DNA from: JANRLT01 sp041736895
Lineage (GTDB): Bacteria > Planctomycetota > Planctomycetia > Pirellulales > JALHPA01
Reading direction: 5' to 3'
NCBI GenBank assembly: GCA_041736895.1
Contig: JBGSSS010000210.1
Span: forward strand, 16,584-80,583
Length of the DNA: 64,000 bases
The stretch's first letter is position 1, and every line of letters starts with the position of its first letter. The position numbers were made by a program, and so were the translations under genes. Of this stretch, positions 1-8,500 are shown piece after piece. The notes below the pieces were generated by a model. The model saw only the letters and a list, made by a program, of their open reading frames with translations, did no database searches and was not told where the DNA came from.

Positions 1-69
1 AGCGACAATGTTTCCGAATCCAAACGTGGCAAGCTGACTTAAACACTTCGGCTATGCTAAAATCGATTG

Positions 70-975
70 ATGAGCACATCCCGTCAAACACTCTCGTTCT
101 TGCGCAAGCGGCTGGAAGAAGTCGGCATCGAGCCGGTCAAGAAGCACGGCCAGAACTTTCTAATCGATTTGAATCTGCTCGAATTGCTCGTCGAGCGGGC
201 CGATATCCAGCCCTGGGATGTGGTGCTCGAGATCGGCACGGGCACCGGTTCGTTGACAGGCTTGATGGCCCCGCGCGCGGCGCATGTCGTGAGCGTCGAA
301 ATCGACGCGCGCATGCATCAGCTTGCTAGCGAAGAACTGATCGACGAACCCAATGTCACGTTGCTGCAACAAGACGCGCTCCGCACGAAGAACGAACTCG
401 ACGACCGTGTGTTGGCCGAAGTGCGCAAGCAGCTCGCGGTCGATCCGAAGCGTCGGTTCAAGCTCGTAGCGAACTTGCCGTACTGTGTCGCGACGCCCAT
501 CTTGTCGAACTTGCTTTTGGTCGATCCGATTCCGCAGAGCATGACCGTCACGATTCAAAAAGAACTCGCCGACAGAATCACGGCCTCGCCGGGCGTCAAG
601 GATTATTCGTCGCTCAGCATTTGGATGCAAAGTCATTGCCGCACGGAACTGGTGCGCGTCTTATCGCCGACAGTCTTCTGGCCGCGCCCGCAAGTTGACT
701 CGGCGATTATCCATTTAGAGTTCGATCCCGAATTGAAGGCCCGGCTAGATGATCCGCGCGCGTTCCATGATTTCGTGCGCCAGTTGTTTCTCTATCGCCG
801 CAAGCATCTCCGCGGCGTCTTGGTCAACGTCTACAAGGGCCAACTCGACAAGCCGGCGATCGATGCGATCCTAGCCGAGCTCAATTGGCCGGCGACAACG
901 CGCGCCGAGGAGCTCTCGGTCGAGAGTTTGATCGAGTTGCAGCGCGCGGTGGAGAAGGCGCTCGCGGCACACTAA
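70..975 (+). CDS. rsmA: 16S rRNA (adenine1518-N6/adenine1519-N6)-dimethyltransferase RsmA/KsgA
   Basis: This enzyme dimethylates two adjacent adenines in the 3'-terminal hairpin of 16S rRNA during 30S assembly, using S-adenosylmethionine in the cytoplasm. The 301-residue length fits the family. GQNF is at residues 27-30, SAM motif I (EIGTGTG) at 54-60, the acidic end of motif II (VEID) at 76-79, and the NLPY catalytic motif at 135-138. The C-terminal part (FLYRRKHLRGVL) matches the family's helical domain. An in-frame TTG lies one codon upstream, but ATG at 70 is preferred. It ends 5 bp before a CCCAGGGG hairpin and is convergent with the next gene. Identification is very secure. Confidence 0.96.
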   Translation: MSTSRQTLSFLRKRLEEVGIEPVKKHGQNFLIDLNLLELLVERADIQPWDVVLEIGTGTGSLTGLMAPRAAHVVSVEIDARMHQLASEELIDEPNVTLLQQDALRTKNELDDRVLAEVRKQLAVDPKRRFKLVANLPYCVATPILSNLLLVDPIPQSMTVTIQKELADRITASPGVKDYSSLSIWMQSHCRTELVRVLSPTVFWPRPQVDSAIIHLEFDPELKARLDDPRAFHDFVRQLFLYRRKHLRGVLVNVYKGQLDKPAIDAILAELNWPATTRAEELSVESLIELQRAVEKALAAH

Positions 976-979
976 GAAA

Positions 980-1010
980 TGCTCCCAGGGGATGAACCCC
1001 TGGGCTTTGC
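980..1010 (-). repeat. Dispersed hairpin repeat, CCCAGGGG family, copy 1
   Basis: CCCAGGGG and CCCCTGGG arms face each other across a short loop, with GCAAAG on one flank and GAGCAT on the other when read on the minus strand. The same unit recurs at 2751, 19564 and 24074. It lies between two convergent genes and could also serve as a terminator, but the conserved flanks point to a repeat family. Confidence 0.75.
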
Positions 1011-1026
1011 TTTATGTCGCTTTGCC

Positions 1027-1824
1027 TCACATTCCCGCTAGTTCCCATTCGCTCGGCAGCGGTTCCTCCCACCAGGCGAACGATTCGACCAATTGGTGGC
1101 TTGTAGGCAAGAGCGACGGAATCTCCGTGGTGGCAAGAGCCGGCCAGCGGTAGATCTTCGCCGCATCGTGGCGAATCCCGATGTACCCGCAGGGCTGCTC
1201 GGTCCAGCAGCCGCTGTTCAGGTAATGCACCGTCTTCTGACCAGGGTCCGAGACCATCTCGTCTTCTTGAATATGCGTGTGGCCGAGGATGATGCCGTCG
1301 AAGCCGCGCTCGCGGGCGGCTTTGACCGCGGCGGTACGCAGGTTTTTCACCGCGCGGCAAAATGTCTTGCACTTGCGCTTCAGCGCCTTGGCCAAACGAT
1401 GCGTCGGATCGAGCCATTGCGTGCCCGCATAGACCGCGTCGGCCATTGCGATCACGAGCGAAGGTAGTTCCATCGCCTTATCCCAGCCATGCCCGTGATA
1501 GACGAGATAGCGCGCGTCGCCAATGGTGATCGACAGTTCGTCTAGCACAGGCAATCCCAATACGCCGGGAAACCAGGCTTCTTCGGGATCGTGGTTGCCG
1601 CTCAAGAAAAGGACATCCGAGTAACGGGCATAACGACGCAACGCGTCGAGAACCTCGACATCGCCGGGCCGCAACCCGCGGAGCCACGGGTCTTGAAACA
1701 AATCGCCGTTGACGATCAGTCGATCGGCTCGAATGGTTCGGAGGAAGCTGAGAAACTCGTCAGTGCGAGCGTTCCGTGCTCCTAAATGCAGGTCGCTGAC
1801 GACAACCGTGTCGAAGTGGCGCAT
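1027..1824 (-). CDS. Calcineurin-like metallophosphoesterase, LpxH-like (putative UDP-2,3-diacylglucosamine diphosphatase)
   Basis: This is a 265-residue metallophosphoesterase with the full set of dimetal-binding motifs: SDLHLG (D11, H13), NGDLF (D41), GNHD (77-79), a VYHGHG histidine in mid-protein and GHTH near residue 200. Closest in layout are LpxH-like enzymes, which cleave UDP-2,3-diacylglucosamine in lipid A synthesis, but GNHD rather than the GNRD typical of true LpxH makes the substrate uncertain. ATG at 1824 starts directly at the conserved beta strand; 16 more codons upstream are open but look like leader sequence. It stands alone between convergent rsmA and a co-directional acyltransferase gene. 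Confidence 0.85.
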   Translation of the reverse strand: MRHFDTVVVSDLHLGARNARTDEFLSFLRTIRADRLIVNGDLFQDPWLRGLRPGDVEVLDALRRYARYSDVLFLSGNHDPEEAWFPGVLGLPVLDELSITIGDARYLVYHGHGWDKAMELPSLVIAMADAVYAGTQWLDPTHRLAKALKRKCKTFCRAVKNLRTAAVKAARERGFDGIILGHTHIQEDEMVSDPGQKTVHYLNSGCWTEQPCGYIGIRHDAAKIYRWPALATTEIPSLLPTSHQLVESFAWWEEPLPSEWELAGM

Positions 1825-2029
1825 ATTCCCTCGCGTGGTGGAGTGGGGGGAACGAGTAGCTGTCCATGCCAAAGCGTGACATAAACATTATCGTCTGCGT
1901 GAATGAGCGCGGGGCGAGCGCTTGATGAGAATTCGATGATTCTTGGGAAAGAAATTGCTTCTTCGAGCTCTGAGCCGTGGATGTTAATCCCCGGATGAGC
2001 GTCGCAAATCGTCGCGTCTCCTAGCACAT

Positions 2030-2049
2030 CCGGGGACTTACGTCCCCGG
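2030..2049. repeat. Perfect 8-bp stem palindrome (CCGGGGAC/GTCCCCGG)
   Basis: CCGGGGAC, the loop TTAC, then GTCCCCGG. It sits just downstream of the NeuD-like gene (minus strand) with no T-tract on either side, so a repeat or protein-binding palindrome is as likely as a terminator. The surrounding CATCC and CTCAGG are reminiscent of the other dispersed hairpins in this window. Confidence 0.55.
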
Positions 2050-2069
2050 CTCAGGATGCAACGCAGCGT

Positions 2070-2717
2070 CTATTTCCCCAACACGCCGCTCTTCACCACA
2101 CGCGCCGGGACGCCTTGGACTTGAACATTGTCCGCGACATCGTGCGTCACGACGGAACCGGCGCCGACGACGCTCTGCGCGCCGATACGAATCCGATCGA
2201 GGATCACCGCGCCCATTCCGATGTAGGTCGCGGTGCCGATGACCGTCGCGCCAGCCAAGTTCGCGCCGGGTTGCAGTGTGGCGTAGTCGTGGATCGTCGA
2301 ATGGTGGCCGATCAATGCGCCGCGGTTAATGAAGACATGCCGTCCGATACGCGTGTGCGAGGCGACTTGCACGCCAGGACTAATCAGCGTCCCCGCGCCG
2401 AGCTGGCTCTTGCCCGAGACCCGCGCCGTGGGATGAACGAGGGTCGCGAATTTGCAGCCGAGCTGCGTGACTTGTTCGATGAATGTCACACGATGCGTCG
2501 TCGCGATCCCGCAAGCAAACAGATGGGACTTGGAAAGTTTTCCCAGGTCATCGATCCAACGCACGGGCAGGCCAGCGACTTTGAGCGTGCAGCGTTCGCG
2601 TTCCTGGTTCTCGACAAAGCCAGCGACTTCATAGCCAGGGATGTCGGCGATCCAATCCGCCAATTCCTCGGCCAAGAGGCGAGTGCCGAGAATCAGCAAT
2701 GGCTTGGCCGTGGGCAT
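2070..2717 (-). CDS. NeuD/PglB-family sugar O-acyltransferase (hexapeptide repeat)
   Basis: This 215-residue protein has an N-terminal nucleotide-sugar-binding fold (LLILGTRLLAEEL, about residues 7-19) followed from about residue 95 by a left-handed beta-helix of hexapeptide repeats (ISPGVQVASHTRIG, INRGALIGHHSTI, AVILDRIRIGAQSVVGAGSVV). The GHH in the helix corresponds to the catalytic histidine of the PglD/NeuD acyltransferases, which use acetyl-CoA to acetylate amino sugars for surface glycans. No glycan operon is adjacent, so the acceptor sugar cannot be named. Length and domain order are typical of the family. Confidence 0.87.
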   Translation of the reverse strand: MPTAKPLLILGTRLLAEELADWIADIPGYEVAGFVENQERERCTLKVAGLPVRWIDDLGKLSKSHLFACGIATTHRVTFIEQVTQLGCKFATLVHPTARVSGKSQLGAGTLISPGVQVASHTRIGRHVFINRGALIGHHSTIHDYATLQPGANLAGATVIGTATYIGMGAVILDRIRIGAQSVVGAGSVVTHDVADNVQVQGVPARVVKSGVLGK

Positions 2718-2750
2718 GCGGAAATGAACGGGAACACGTAATGCGCGACC

Positions 2751-2782
2751 GCAAAGCCCAGGGGTTCACCCCCTGGGATCTG
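2751..2782 (+). repeat. Dispersed hairpin repeat, CCCAGGGG family, copy 2
   Basis: GCAAAGCCCAGGGG, a TTCAC loop, then CCCCTGGGATCT. It shares arms and the GCAAAG flank with the copies at 980, 19564 and 24074. It lies upstream of the NeuD-like gene start. Confidence 0.75.
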
Positions 2783-2862
2783 AAGCTCGTAAACTGGATA
2801 GAGTTGTACCCGATATCGGGGTCTCAAAGCCAGAGCGGATTACACGGGTAAACAACGAGATT

Positions 2863-3081
2863 TTAATGTTTTACAATCCAATAAAGCGACATAAAAACGA
2901 GCAGAATCGCCGTAAAAATGACCCAGCCAGGATGTCGTGCTGCGGGCGAGGTTTCCTCGGATTGATAGCTACCGCAAGATGGGCAGCGCACCGTCTCGTC
3001 GTCGAACAGGTCCGCGCCGCAAGCACGGCAGCGGGGATAAACCTCGTCCTCGCTATCGTCGAAGTCATCATCGTCATGCAT
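2863..3081 (-). CDS. Small zinc-ribbon protein with C-terminal membrane anchor
   Basis: A 72-residue protein with a very acidic N-terminus (DDDDFDDSEDE), one zinc ribbon made of two CxxC knuckles (CRAC at about 18-21, CPSC at about 34-37), and a single C-terminal transmembrane helix (WVIFTAILLVFMSLYWIV, about 53-70). Small tail-anchored zinc-ribbon proteins of this layout are common in planctomycetes and have no assigned function. It has no operon partner; the neighbours on both sides are repeat-bearing intergenic DNA. Confidence 0.8.
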   Translation of the reverse strand: MHDDDDFDDSEDEVYPRCRACGADLFDDETVRCPSCGSYQSEETSPAARHPGWVIFTAILLVFMSLYWIVKH

Positions 3082-3120
3082 AGCGTTGGCGCGGAGCGAG
3101 TATCCCGATGATTTCGAACG

Positions 3121-3168
3121 TTAGGCATTCATGCCTAACCGCTTAGCCGGAGCGTCTACGCCCGGCGT
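3121..3168. repeat. Palindrome TTAGGCAT/ATGCCTAA followed by CTTAGCCGGAGCGT repeat
   Basis: A perfect 8-bp-stem palindrome at 3121-3138 runs into AACCGCTTAGCCGGAGCGT-CTACGCCCGGCG (3137-3166). The second part recurs on the minus strand at 26208-26235 with one or two changes (CCACGCCCGGCG), so it is a dispersed repeat rather than a local terminator. It lies between the zinc-ribbon gene and the end of the DUF1501 gene. Confidence 0.65.
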
Positions 3169-3194
3169 GGCAGACTGGAAAGCCTGACCTCCGA

Positions 3195-4685
3195 TCAAGC
3201 GATCAATTCCTTGATCACCTTGGCATGTTCGACACCGGTGAGCTTGCCGTCAAGGCCCTGCGTTTTGAAGGTGAAGCGTTCGTGGTCGAGGCCCATGTTG
3301 TGGAGAACCGTCGCGTGGAAGTCGCGGATATGGACTGGGTCCTTGACGATGTTGTAGCTGAAGTCGTCCGTCTCGCCGTAGATCGTGCCACCCTTGAACC
3401 CGCCGCCGGCCATCCACATCGTGAAGCAACGGGGGTGATGGTCGCGGCCGTAGTTTTCCTTGCTGAGACCGCCTTGCGAGTAGATCGTGCGGCCGAATTC
3501 ACCGCCCCAGACGACGAGCGTGCTGTCGAGCAGGCCGCGTTGTTTGAGATCAGTGATCAAACCGTAAGTGGCTTGGTCAACGTCCATGCACTGGCTCGGC
3601 AGCCGGACTTTCACGTTGGCGTGATTGTCCCAATTGTTGTGGTAAATCTGGACAAACCGCACGCCGCGTTCGACCAGCCGCCGCGCGAGCAACGCCGTGT
3701 TGGCAAAGTGCCCCGGCTTCTTGGCGTTTTCGCCATAGAGTTTGAACGTCTCTTCGGTTTCGGTGCCAAGGTTCGTCACTTCGGGCATGCTCCCTTGCAT
3801 CTTGAACGCCATTTCGTACTGCTGGATGCGGGTGCGCGTCTCGGGATCGCCAAGTTCGGCGAGCGTCATCTCATTCAACTTGTTCAGTCCATCGAGTGTC
3901 TTGCGGCGGACTTCGCTGCTGACGCCCGGCGGATTATTGATGAACAAAATCGGATCGCCAGCGGTGCGGAACGACACGCCCGCATGCTCGCCGGGGAGAT
4001 ACCCGCTCGACCAGATGCGGGCCGAGATCGCTTGAATCTGTTCGGTATTGGAGGGCTGCGCGACCATGACGACAAAGGTCGGCAGGTTGTCGTTGAGGGA
4101 ACCGAGGCCGTAGCTGGTCCACGAGCCGAGACAGGGCTTGCCGGTGATTTGGTTGCCGGTCTGCATGTAGCTGACGGCCGGTTCGTGGTTGATCGCTTCG
4201 GTGTGCATCGAGCGGACGAAGCACATTTCGTCGGCGACCTTGGCGGTGTGGGGAAGGAGTTCGCTGATCCACATGCCCGACTTGCCGTGTTGGGCGAACT
4301 TGTACATCGACGGCGCGATGGGGAACCGCGCTTGGCCGCTGGTCATTGTCGTGAGCCGCTGGCCATTGCGAACCGATTCGGGCAAGTCCTTGTCGTACCA
4401 GTCGTTCATCTGGGGCTTGTAATCGAACAAGTCCAGCTGCGACGGCCCGCCGAGCATGTGCAGATAGATGACGTTTTTGATCTTGGCCGGGAAGTGCGTC
4501 GCGGGGAGCGCAGCGCGCTTGCCGATCGTCGCGGTCAGCGCAGGATCAATTTTATCGGATGTTTCTTTGCCAAACAGATGCGGCTGCATCAGCGCGGCCA
4601 ATGCCGCGCCGCCAAGCAGGTGCGAACCTTGCGCAAAAAAGTGACGGCGAGTAAGGTTGAGGCCAAGTTGTTGGAGTGGGTTCAT
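3195..4685 (-). CDS. DUF1501 domain protein, Tat-exported
   Basis: A 496-residue member of the DUF1501 family, distantly related to sulfatases/alkaline phosphatases and abundant in planctomycetes. It starts with a twin-arginine leader (TRRHFF, then a hydrophobic stretch GGAALAALM), so it is predicted to be exported folded. Family hallmarks include HMLGGPSQLDLFDYKP near the N-terminus, WGGEFGRTIYSQGG and DHHPRCFTMWMAGGG near the C-terminus. DUF1501 genes normally follow a PSCyt1/DUF1553 gene; here that partner (5530-8733) is upstream on the same strand, with a RAYT gene in between. ATG at 4685 is chosen because the Tat motif follows within 15 residues. The biochemical role of the family is unknown. 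Confidence 0.9.
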   Translation of the reverse strand: MNPLQQLGLNLTRRHFFAQGSHLLGGAALAALMQPHLFGKETSDKIDPALTATIGKRAALPATHFPAKIKNVIYLHMLGGPSQLDLFDYKPQMNDWYDKDLPESVRNGQRLTTMTSGQARFPIAPSMYKFAQHGKSGMWISELLPHTAKVADEMCFVRSMHTEAINHEPAVSYMQTGNQITGKPCLGSWTSYGLGSLNDNLPTFVVMVAQPSNTEQIQAISARIWSSGYLPGEHAGVSFRTAGDPILFINNPPGVSSEVRRKTLDGLNKLNEMTLAELGDPETRTRIQQYEMAFKMQGSMPEVTNLGTETEETFKLYGENAKKPGHFANTALLARRLVERGVRFVQIYHNNWDNHANVKVRLPSQCMDVDQATYGLITDLKQRGLLDSTLVVWGGEFGRTIYSQGGLSKENYGRDHHPRCFTMWMAGGGFKGGTIYGETDDFSYNIVKDPVHIRDFHATVLHNMGLDHERFTFKTQGLDGKLTGVEHAKVIKELIA

Positions 4686-4693
4686 GATGGAAT

Positions 4694-4720
4694 GTAGCCT
4701 ACTTGCCCCGCAAGTAGGCG
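4694..4720 (+). repeat. GTAG-headed REP-like hairpin flanking the RAYT gene (left copy)
   Basis: GTA followed by a 10-bp stem GCCTACTTGC/GCAAGTAGGC around a CCC loop. Read from its own head it is nearly the same as the inverted copy at 5474-5500 (CCTACTTGC against CCAACTTGC, with compensating changes in the second arm). The compensatory changes keep the stem paired, which indicates selection on structure. Confidence 0.88.
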
Positions 4721-4740
4721 AAACGGGGGAAGAGTTGATT

Positions 4741-5418
4741 TTACAAAACACGCGAGTAGTGAATTACTTGCCGATAATCAATCCCAGCTTCTTTCGGGTT
4801 TTCGATGATGTATCGACGTAAGCGAAAAAATTGCGCCTCGGTTCTGATCAAATGATCAAACGAATCTGGTTGCCAAAAACGTCCGTGCACATCAATTGCT
4901 TGATTGATCTGAAAGGCAGTCAAATGCTTCCAATTGCGGCAAATCTTCAGCAGCGAAACATCGTCAGGAAATGCTGCGATAAGATGCACATGATTCGGCA
5001 TAATGATGAAGTCATAGAGGATGTAATCTCGTTCATCGTCATGCTGCAATACATCCGCGACGATTTGAGCAATTCGCTTTTTGCGCAAGACGCATTCGCC
5101 ATAAGCACGATCAAGCAATCGATTCCAACCTTGCGTCATTTTGCGTTTATATTCAGTTTGCAATGTTGGATTCAGTTGACTGACATTGACCTGCAACTGT
5201 TTTCCCTGAACAACAATTCCCTTGTCTCGTAACCAAGCATTCCGTTTTTGCAGCCAACGATCCAGCACAGCCTGGGGAATCGAGTCCCAGGTGCGCCAGG
5301 TAATGAAACTCAGGGTCGCTGCTTGAGACCAGTGCGGCAATCTTCGCTGCACAACGGACTTTTCCGCAGCGTGATCATACGTGCGGAAAGGAATCGACAG
5401 TTTTGGAATGTCCGACAT
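4741..5418 (-). CDS. REP-associated tyrosine transposase (RAYT, Y1 HUH nuclease family)
   Basis: A 225-residue protein of the IS200/IS605-like Y1 superfamily. The HUH metal-binding motif is visible as MPNHVHLI, and the C-terminal FFRLRRYIIENPKEAG helix carries the candidate catalytic tyrosine (RRYI), as in RAYTs. These enzymes cut single-stranded DNA at GTAG-headed REP hairpins in the better-studied enterobacterial cases. ATG at 5418 is preferred; a few more codons upstream are open. The gene is inserted in the same orientation between a PSCyt1/DUF1553 gene and its DUF1501 partner and is bracketed by inverted GTAG hairpins (4694-4720 and 5474-5500). It appears intact, with no stop or frameshift. 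Confidence 0.92.
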   Translation of the reverse strand: MSDIPKLSIPFRTYDHAAEKSVVQRRLPHWSQAATLSFITWRTWDSIPQAVLDRWLQKRNAWLRDKGIVVQGKQLQVNVSQLNPTLQTEYKRKMTQGWNRLLDRAYGECVLRKKRIAQIVADVLQHDDERDYILYDFIIMPNHVHLIAAFPDDVSLLKICRNWKHLTAFQINQAIDVHGRFWQPDSFDHLIRTEAQFFRLRRYIIENPKEAGIDYRQVIHYSRVL

Positions 5419-5473
5419 AAAGTCGTTGCTCTTTTGTGAAGACAAGCAAGGTTCGGAGTCTGAGAGTCTTTCT

Positions 5474-5519
5474 CGCCAACTTGCGGGGCAAGTTGGCTAC
5501 ATTCAGGCAAGTTGGCTAC
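5474..5519 (-). repeat. GTAG-headed REP-like hairpin flanking the RAYT gene (right copy) plus a partial second copy
   Basis: On the minus strand GTAGCCAACTTGC-CCC-GCAAGTTGGC occupies 5474-5500. A half copy (GTAGCCAACTTGCC, no second arm) lies at 5505-5519. Together with the copy at 4694 it encloses the transposase gene with both GTAG heads pointing outward. Confidence 0.88.
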
Positions 5520-5529
5520 TCTTAGGCCG

Positions 5530-8500
5530 CTACTTGTTCAATACCTCGTCCAAATTCAGCAATTCATTGACCAGCATTGTCCATGCCGCGAGTTCTTCGG
5601 CCGCCAGCTTTTCATCTGGCTTCGAGTCGCCGACCGTGATGACTTGTTTCGCTTCGTCGGGCTTCCCTTTGTACGCCGCGCGGAGGTCCGCGAGCGACGC
5701 GGTGACGACTTCTTGTTCTGCCGGTTTCAATGAACGGGCGAGCAAGCGCCGCGCGATTTGATCGACCTTGGCCAAGTCATCCGGCGCGCCTGTCAGCAAC
5801 ACCGTTTGGGCCAAGTGCCGCGCGGATTCGACGAATTGCGGATCGTTAAGCGTTACGAGCGCTTGCAGCGGCGTATTCGTGCGATCGCGGCGCACCGTGC
5901 AGAGCTCACGGTTCGTCGCGTTGAAGATTTCGAGCGATGCCGGCGGCGCGGCGCGTTTGACAAAGGTGTACATGCTTCGGCGATAGAGGTTCTCGCCCGT
6001 GTCTTGCTTGTAGCTGCGCGTGTCGCTGCCGGGCATCGCCACGGCTTCCCAAACTCCCGGCGGTTGATAGGGGCGAACGCTCGGGCCGCCGATTTTCGGC
6101 ACCAAGATTCCGCTCGCGGCGAGCGCGTAATCGCGCACCATCTCGGCATCCATCCGGAACCGCGGGCCGCGCGAGAGCAAACGATTCGCCGGATCCTTGA
6201 GCAACTTTTCCGGCGTCGCGACAGCCGCTTGGCGATACGTCGCCGACATGACGAGCTGTTTATAGAACTGTTTCATGTCCCAGTTCTTTTCGCGGAATTC
6301 GACTGCTAGATAATCGAGCAACTCGGGATGCGATGGCAACTCGCCGGCGATGCCGAAGTCGCCTGCCGTTTTCACAATCCCGGTGCCGAAGAGCTCTTGC
6401 CACATCCGGTTCACCGCGACACGTGCGGTTAGGGGATGCTCGGGCAACAGCAGCCACTGCGCGAGACCCAGGCGGTTCTTGGGAAGATCATCGGGGTACT
6501 TCGGCAGCGCGGCGGGAACTTGCGGCACGACTTCGTCCTTGCGCTGATCGTATTCGCCGCGATTGAGGACATAAGCTTTCGGCATGCTCGGTTTTTCATT
6601 CATGACGTGGGCGATCGTGCCGCGCGATTTGATGGCGACTTCTTCTTGCCGCAGTTTTTCGAGCGCCGCGTTTTCTTGCTTGTATGGTTCATCGAAATTG
6701 CTCAGCCAATAATCGCGCAGTTCATTGGTATCTTTGGCATCGCGTTTGTCGGCCGGTTTGGCAAAGATTTCGCGGAGCTTGGTGTTTTTGCTCAGGCCAG
6801 CAATTTCGGTCCCGGCCAGTTGCTTGGCGAAGATACGGACATCCTGGATTTGCAAGCCTGCGACACGGCTCGTGCTGCTGCGCTGGCCGAGTTTCCAGGG
6901 CACATCGGTTGCGAGTTCGCCGCTGAGTTTATCCGCTTCGACGTCGAACGGTTCGAGTACACCATTGATGTAAATCTTGATACCGCTGCTTTTCTTCGAG
7001 CCGTCATACGTCACAAAAACGTGGTACCACTGCTTCGGTTTGAGCTTCTGCTTGCCGACGACCTTGAGCGCGTTGTCGGGCCAGGCTGAAACGAGATGGG
7101 TTCCGATCCGGTCGTCTTGCAGCCAAAGGTCCCAGCCGCGAAAGTCTTTCTGATCATCCATCCGCGCAAACACGGCGCCCGTGAAGCCGCGCTTGGGAAT
7201 TTGAATCCAGGCTCCGAAACTAAAAGCGTCCGCGGCTTTGAAGTTGCCGACTTGCGGCAGTTCCAGCGTGTTTTTCTGAGCCTCGACCGCGAGCGCTTTA
7301 TCAGTGAGCGTTTTGGGGTTTTTGCTCACGACCCATTTGTAGCCGTTGTTGAACTTGAGCTTGGTAGGCTCGTCGTTGACGGCACAAGTCACATCATTTC
7401 CCTTGCCTTCGTCGAGCTTGAGCTGCAATTGCAGTTGGTCACGCGCTTCAGCGCCGAAAATCTTGTCAGCCGAGGCGCCCGCGAGCCAAATTTGGAACTC
7501 TGGTTCCGCGGCTTTTTTTCGGGCTTCGAGCTTGGCATTGGCCGCGTCCATCGCGACGAGCAATTTCTCGTAGCGCGGCTGATCGCTGAGTGACGGAACT
7601 TGGATGATCGGCGGCGTGTTGCGGACGTTGCCATCTTTGGCGGCTTGCGTCGTGTTGTTGAAGAACGCCGCGAGTTGATAGAACTCCTTTTGCGAGACGG
7701 GGTCGAACTTGTGATCGTGGCAGACAGCGCATTGCGTGGTTAACCCGAGCCAAATCTGCGACGTCGTTTCCGTCCGATCACGCGTGTAAAGGACCAGGTA
7801 CTCTTCGTCGATGATCCCGCCTTCGTTGGTGGTGATGTTGCAGCGGTTGAACCCACTGCCGATCTTTTGCTCGAGCGTTGAATTGGGCAGCAGATCGCCC
7901 GCCAGGTTTTCGAGCGTGAACTGGTCATAGGTCATGTTGCGATTGAACGCCCCGATCAGCCAATCGCGGTACGACCACATCTCGCGATAGTTGTCAAAGT
8001 GAATGCCGTGGGTGTCGCCATAGCGCGCGTAGTCGAGCCAGTATCGTGCACGGTGTTCGCCCCATTGCGGGGTGGCCATCAATTTGTCAACGTAACGCTC
8101 GTAATAATCTGGCCGTGTGTCGGCGACAAACGCTTCAACCGCCTCGGGTGTTGGCGGCAAACCAGTTAGGTCGAGACTCAAACGCCGCGCGAGTGTCCGG
8201 CGATCGGCTTCGGCGGCCGGGGCGAGGCCCGCCTCTTCGAGCTCGGCAAGGATGAACTGATCGATGGGGTTGCGGACCCAGGCTTTGTTCTTCACCGCCG
8301 GCAGTTCGCCGCGCTTCGGGGCGATGAACGACCAGTGCGGCTGATACTCGGCCCCTTCGCTGATCCAGCGCTTGAGCAGCTCGCGCTCCTCGGGCTTCAG
8401 CTTCTTATGCGAAGCCGGCGGCGGCATGATCATCTCGGGATCGGTGCTGGTGATCCGCTCCCAGGCGGAGCTTTTCTCGAGCTTGCCCGGGACGATCGCG

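Noticed and set aside
1..69. Upstream gene fragment at the left edge
   Set aside because: No frame with coding character was seen in these 69 bases; only a TATGCTAAAAT stretch that could be part of the rsmA promoter, too weak to list.
3225..4697. Long open frame antisense to the DUF1501 gene
   Set aside because: It mirrors the sense gene in GC-rich DNA, has no domain, start site or signal peptide, and low-complexity composition. Similar long antisense frames (14161-15372, 44729-46195, 34022-35854, 59748-61190) were rejected for the same reason.
4741..5418. RAYT gene as an IS200 transposase with its own TnpB partner
   Set aside because: No TnpB or second ORF is adjacent, and the protein has the longer C-terminal helix of RAYTs.
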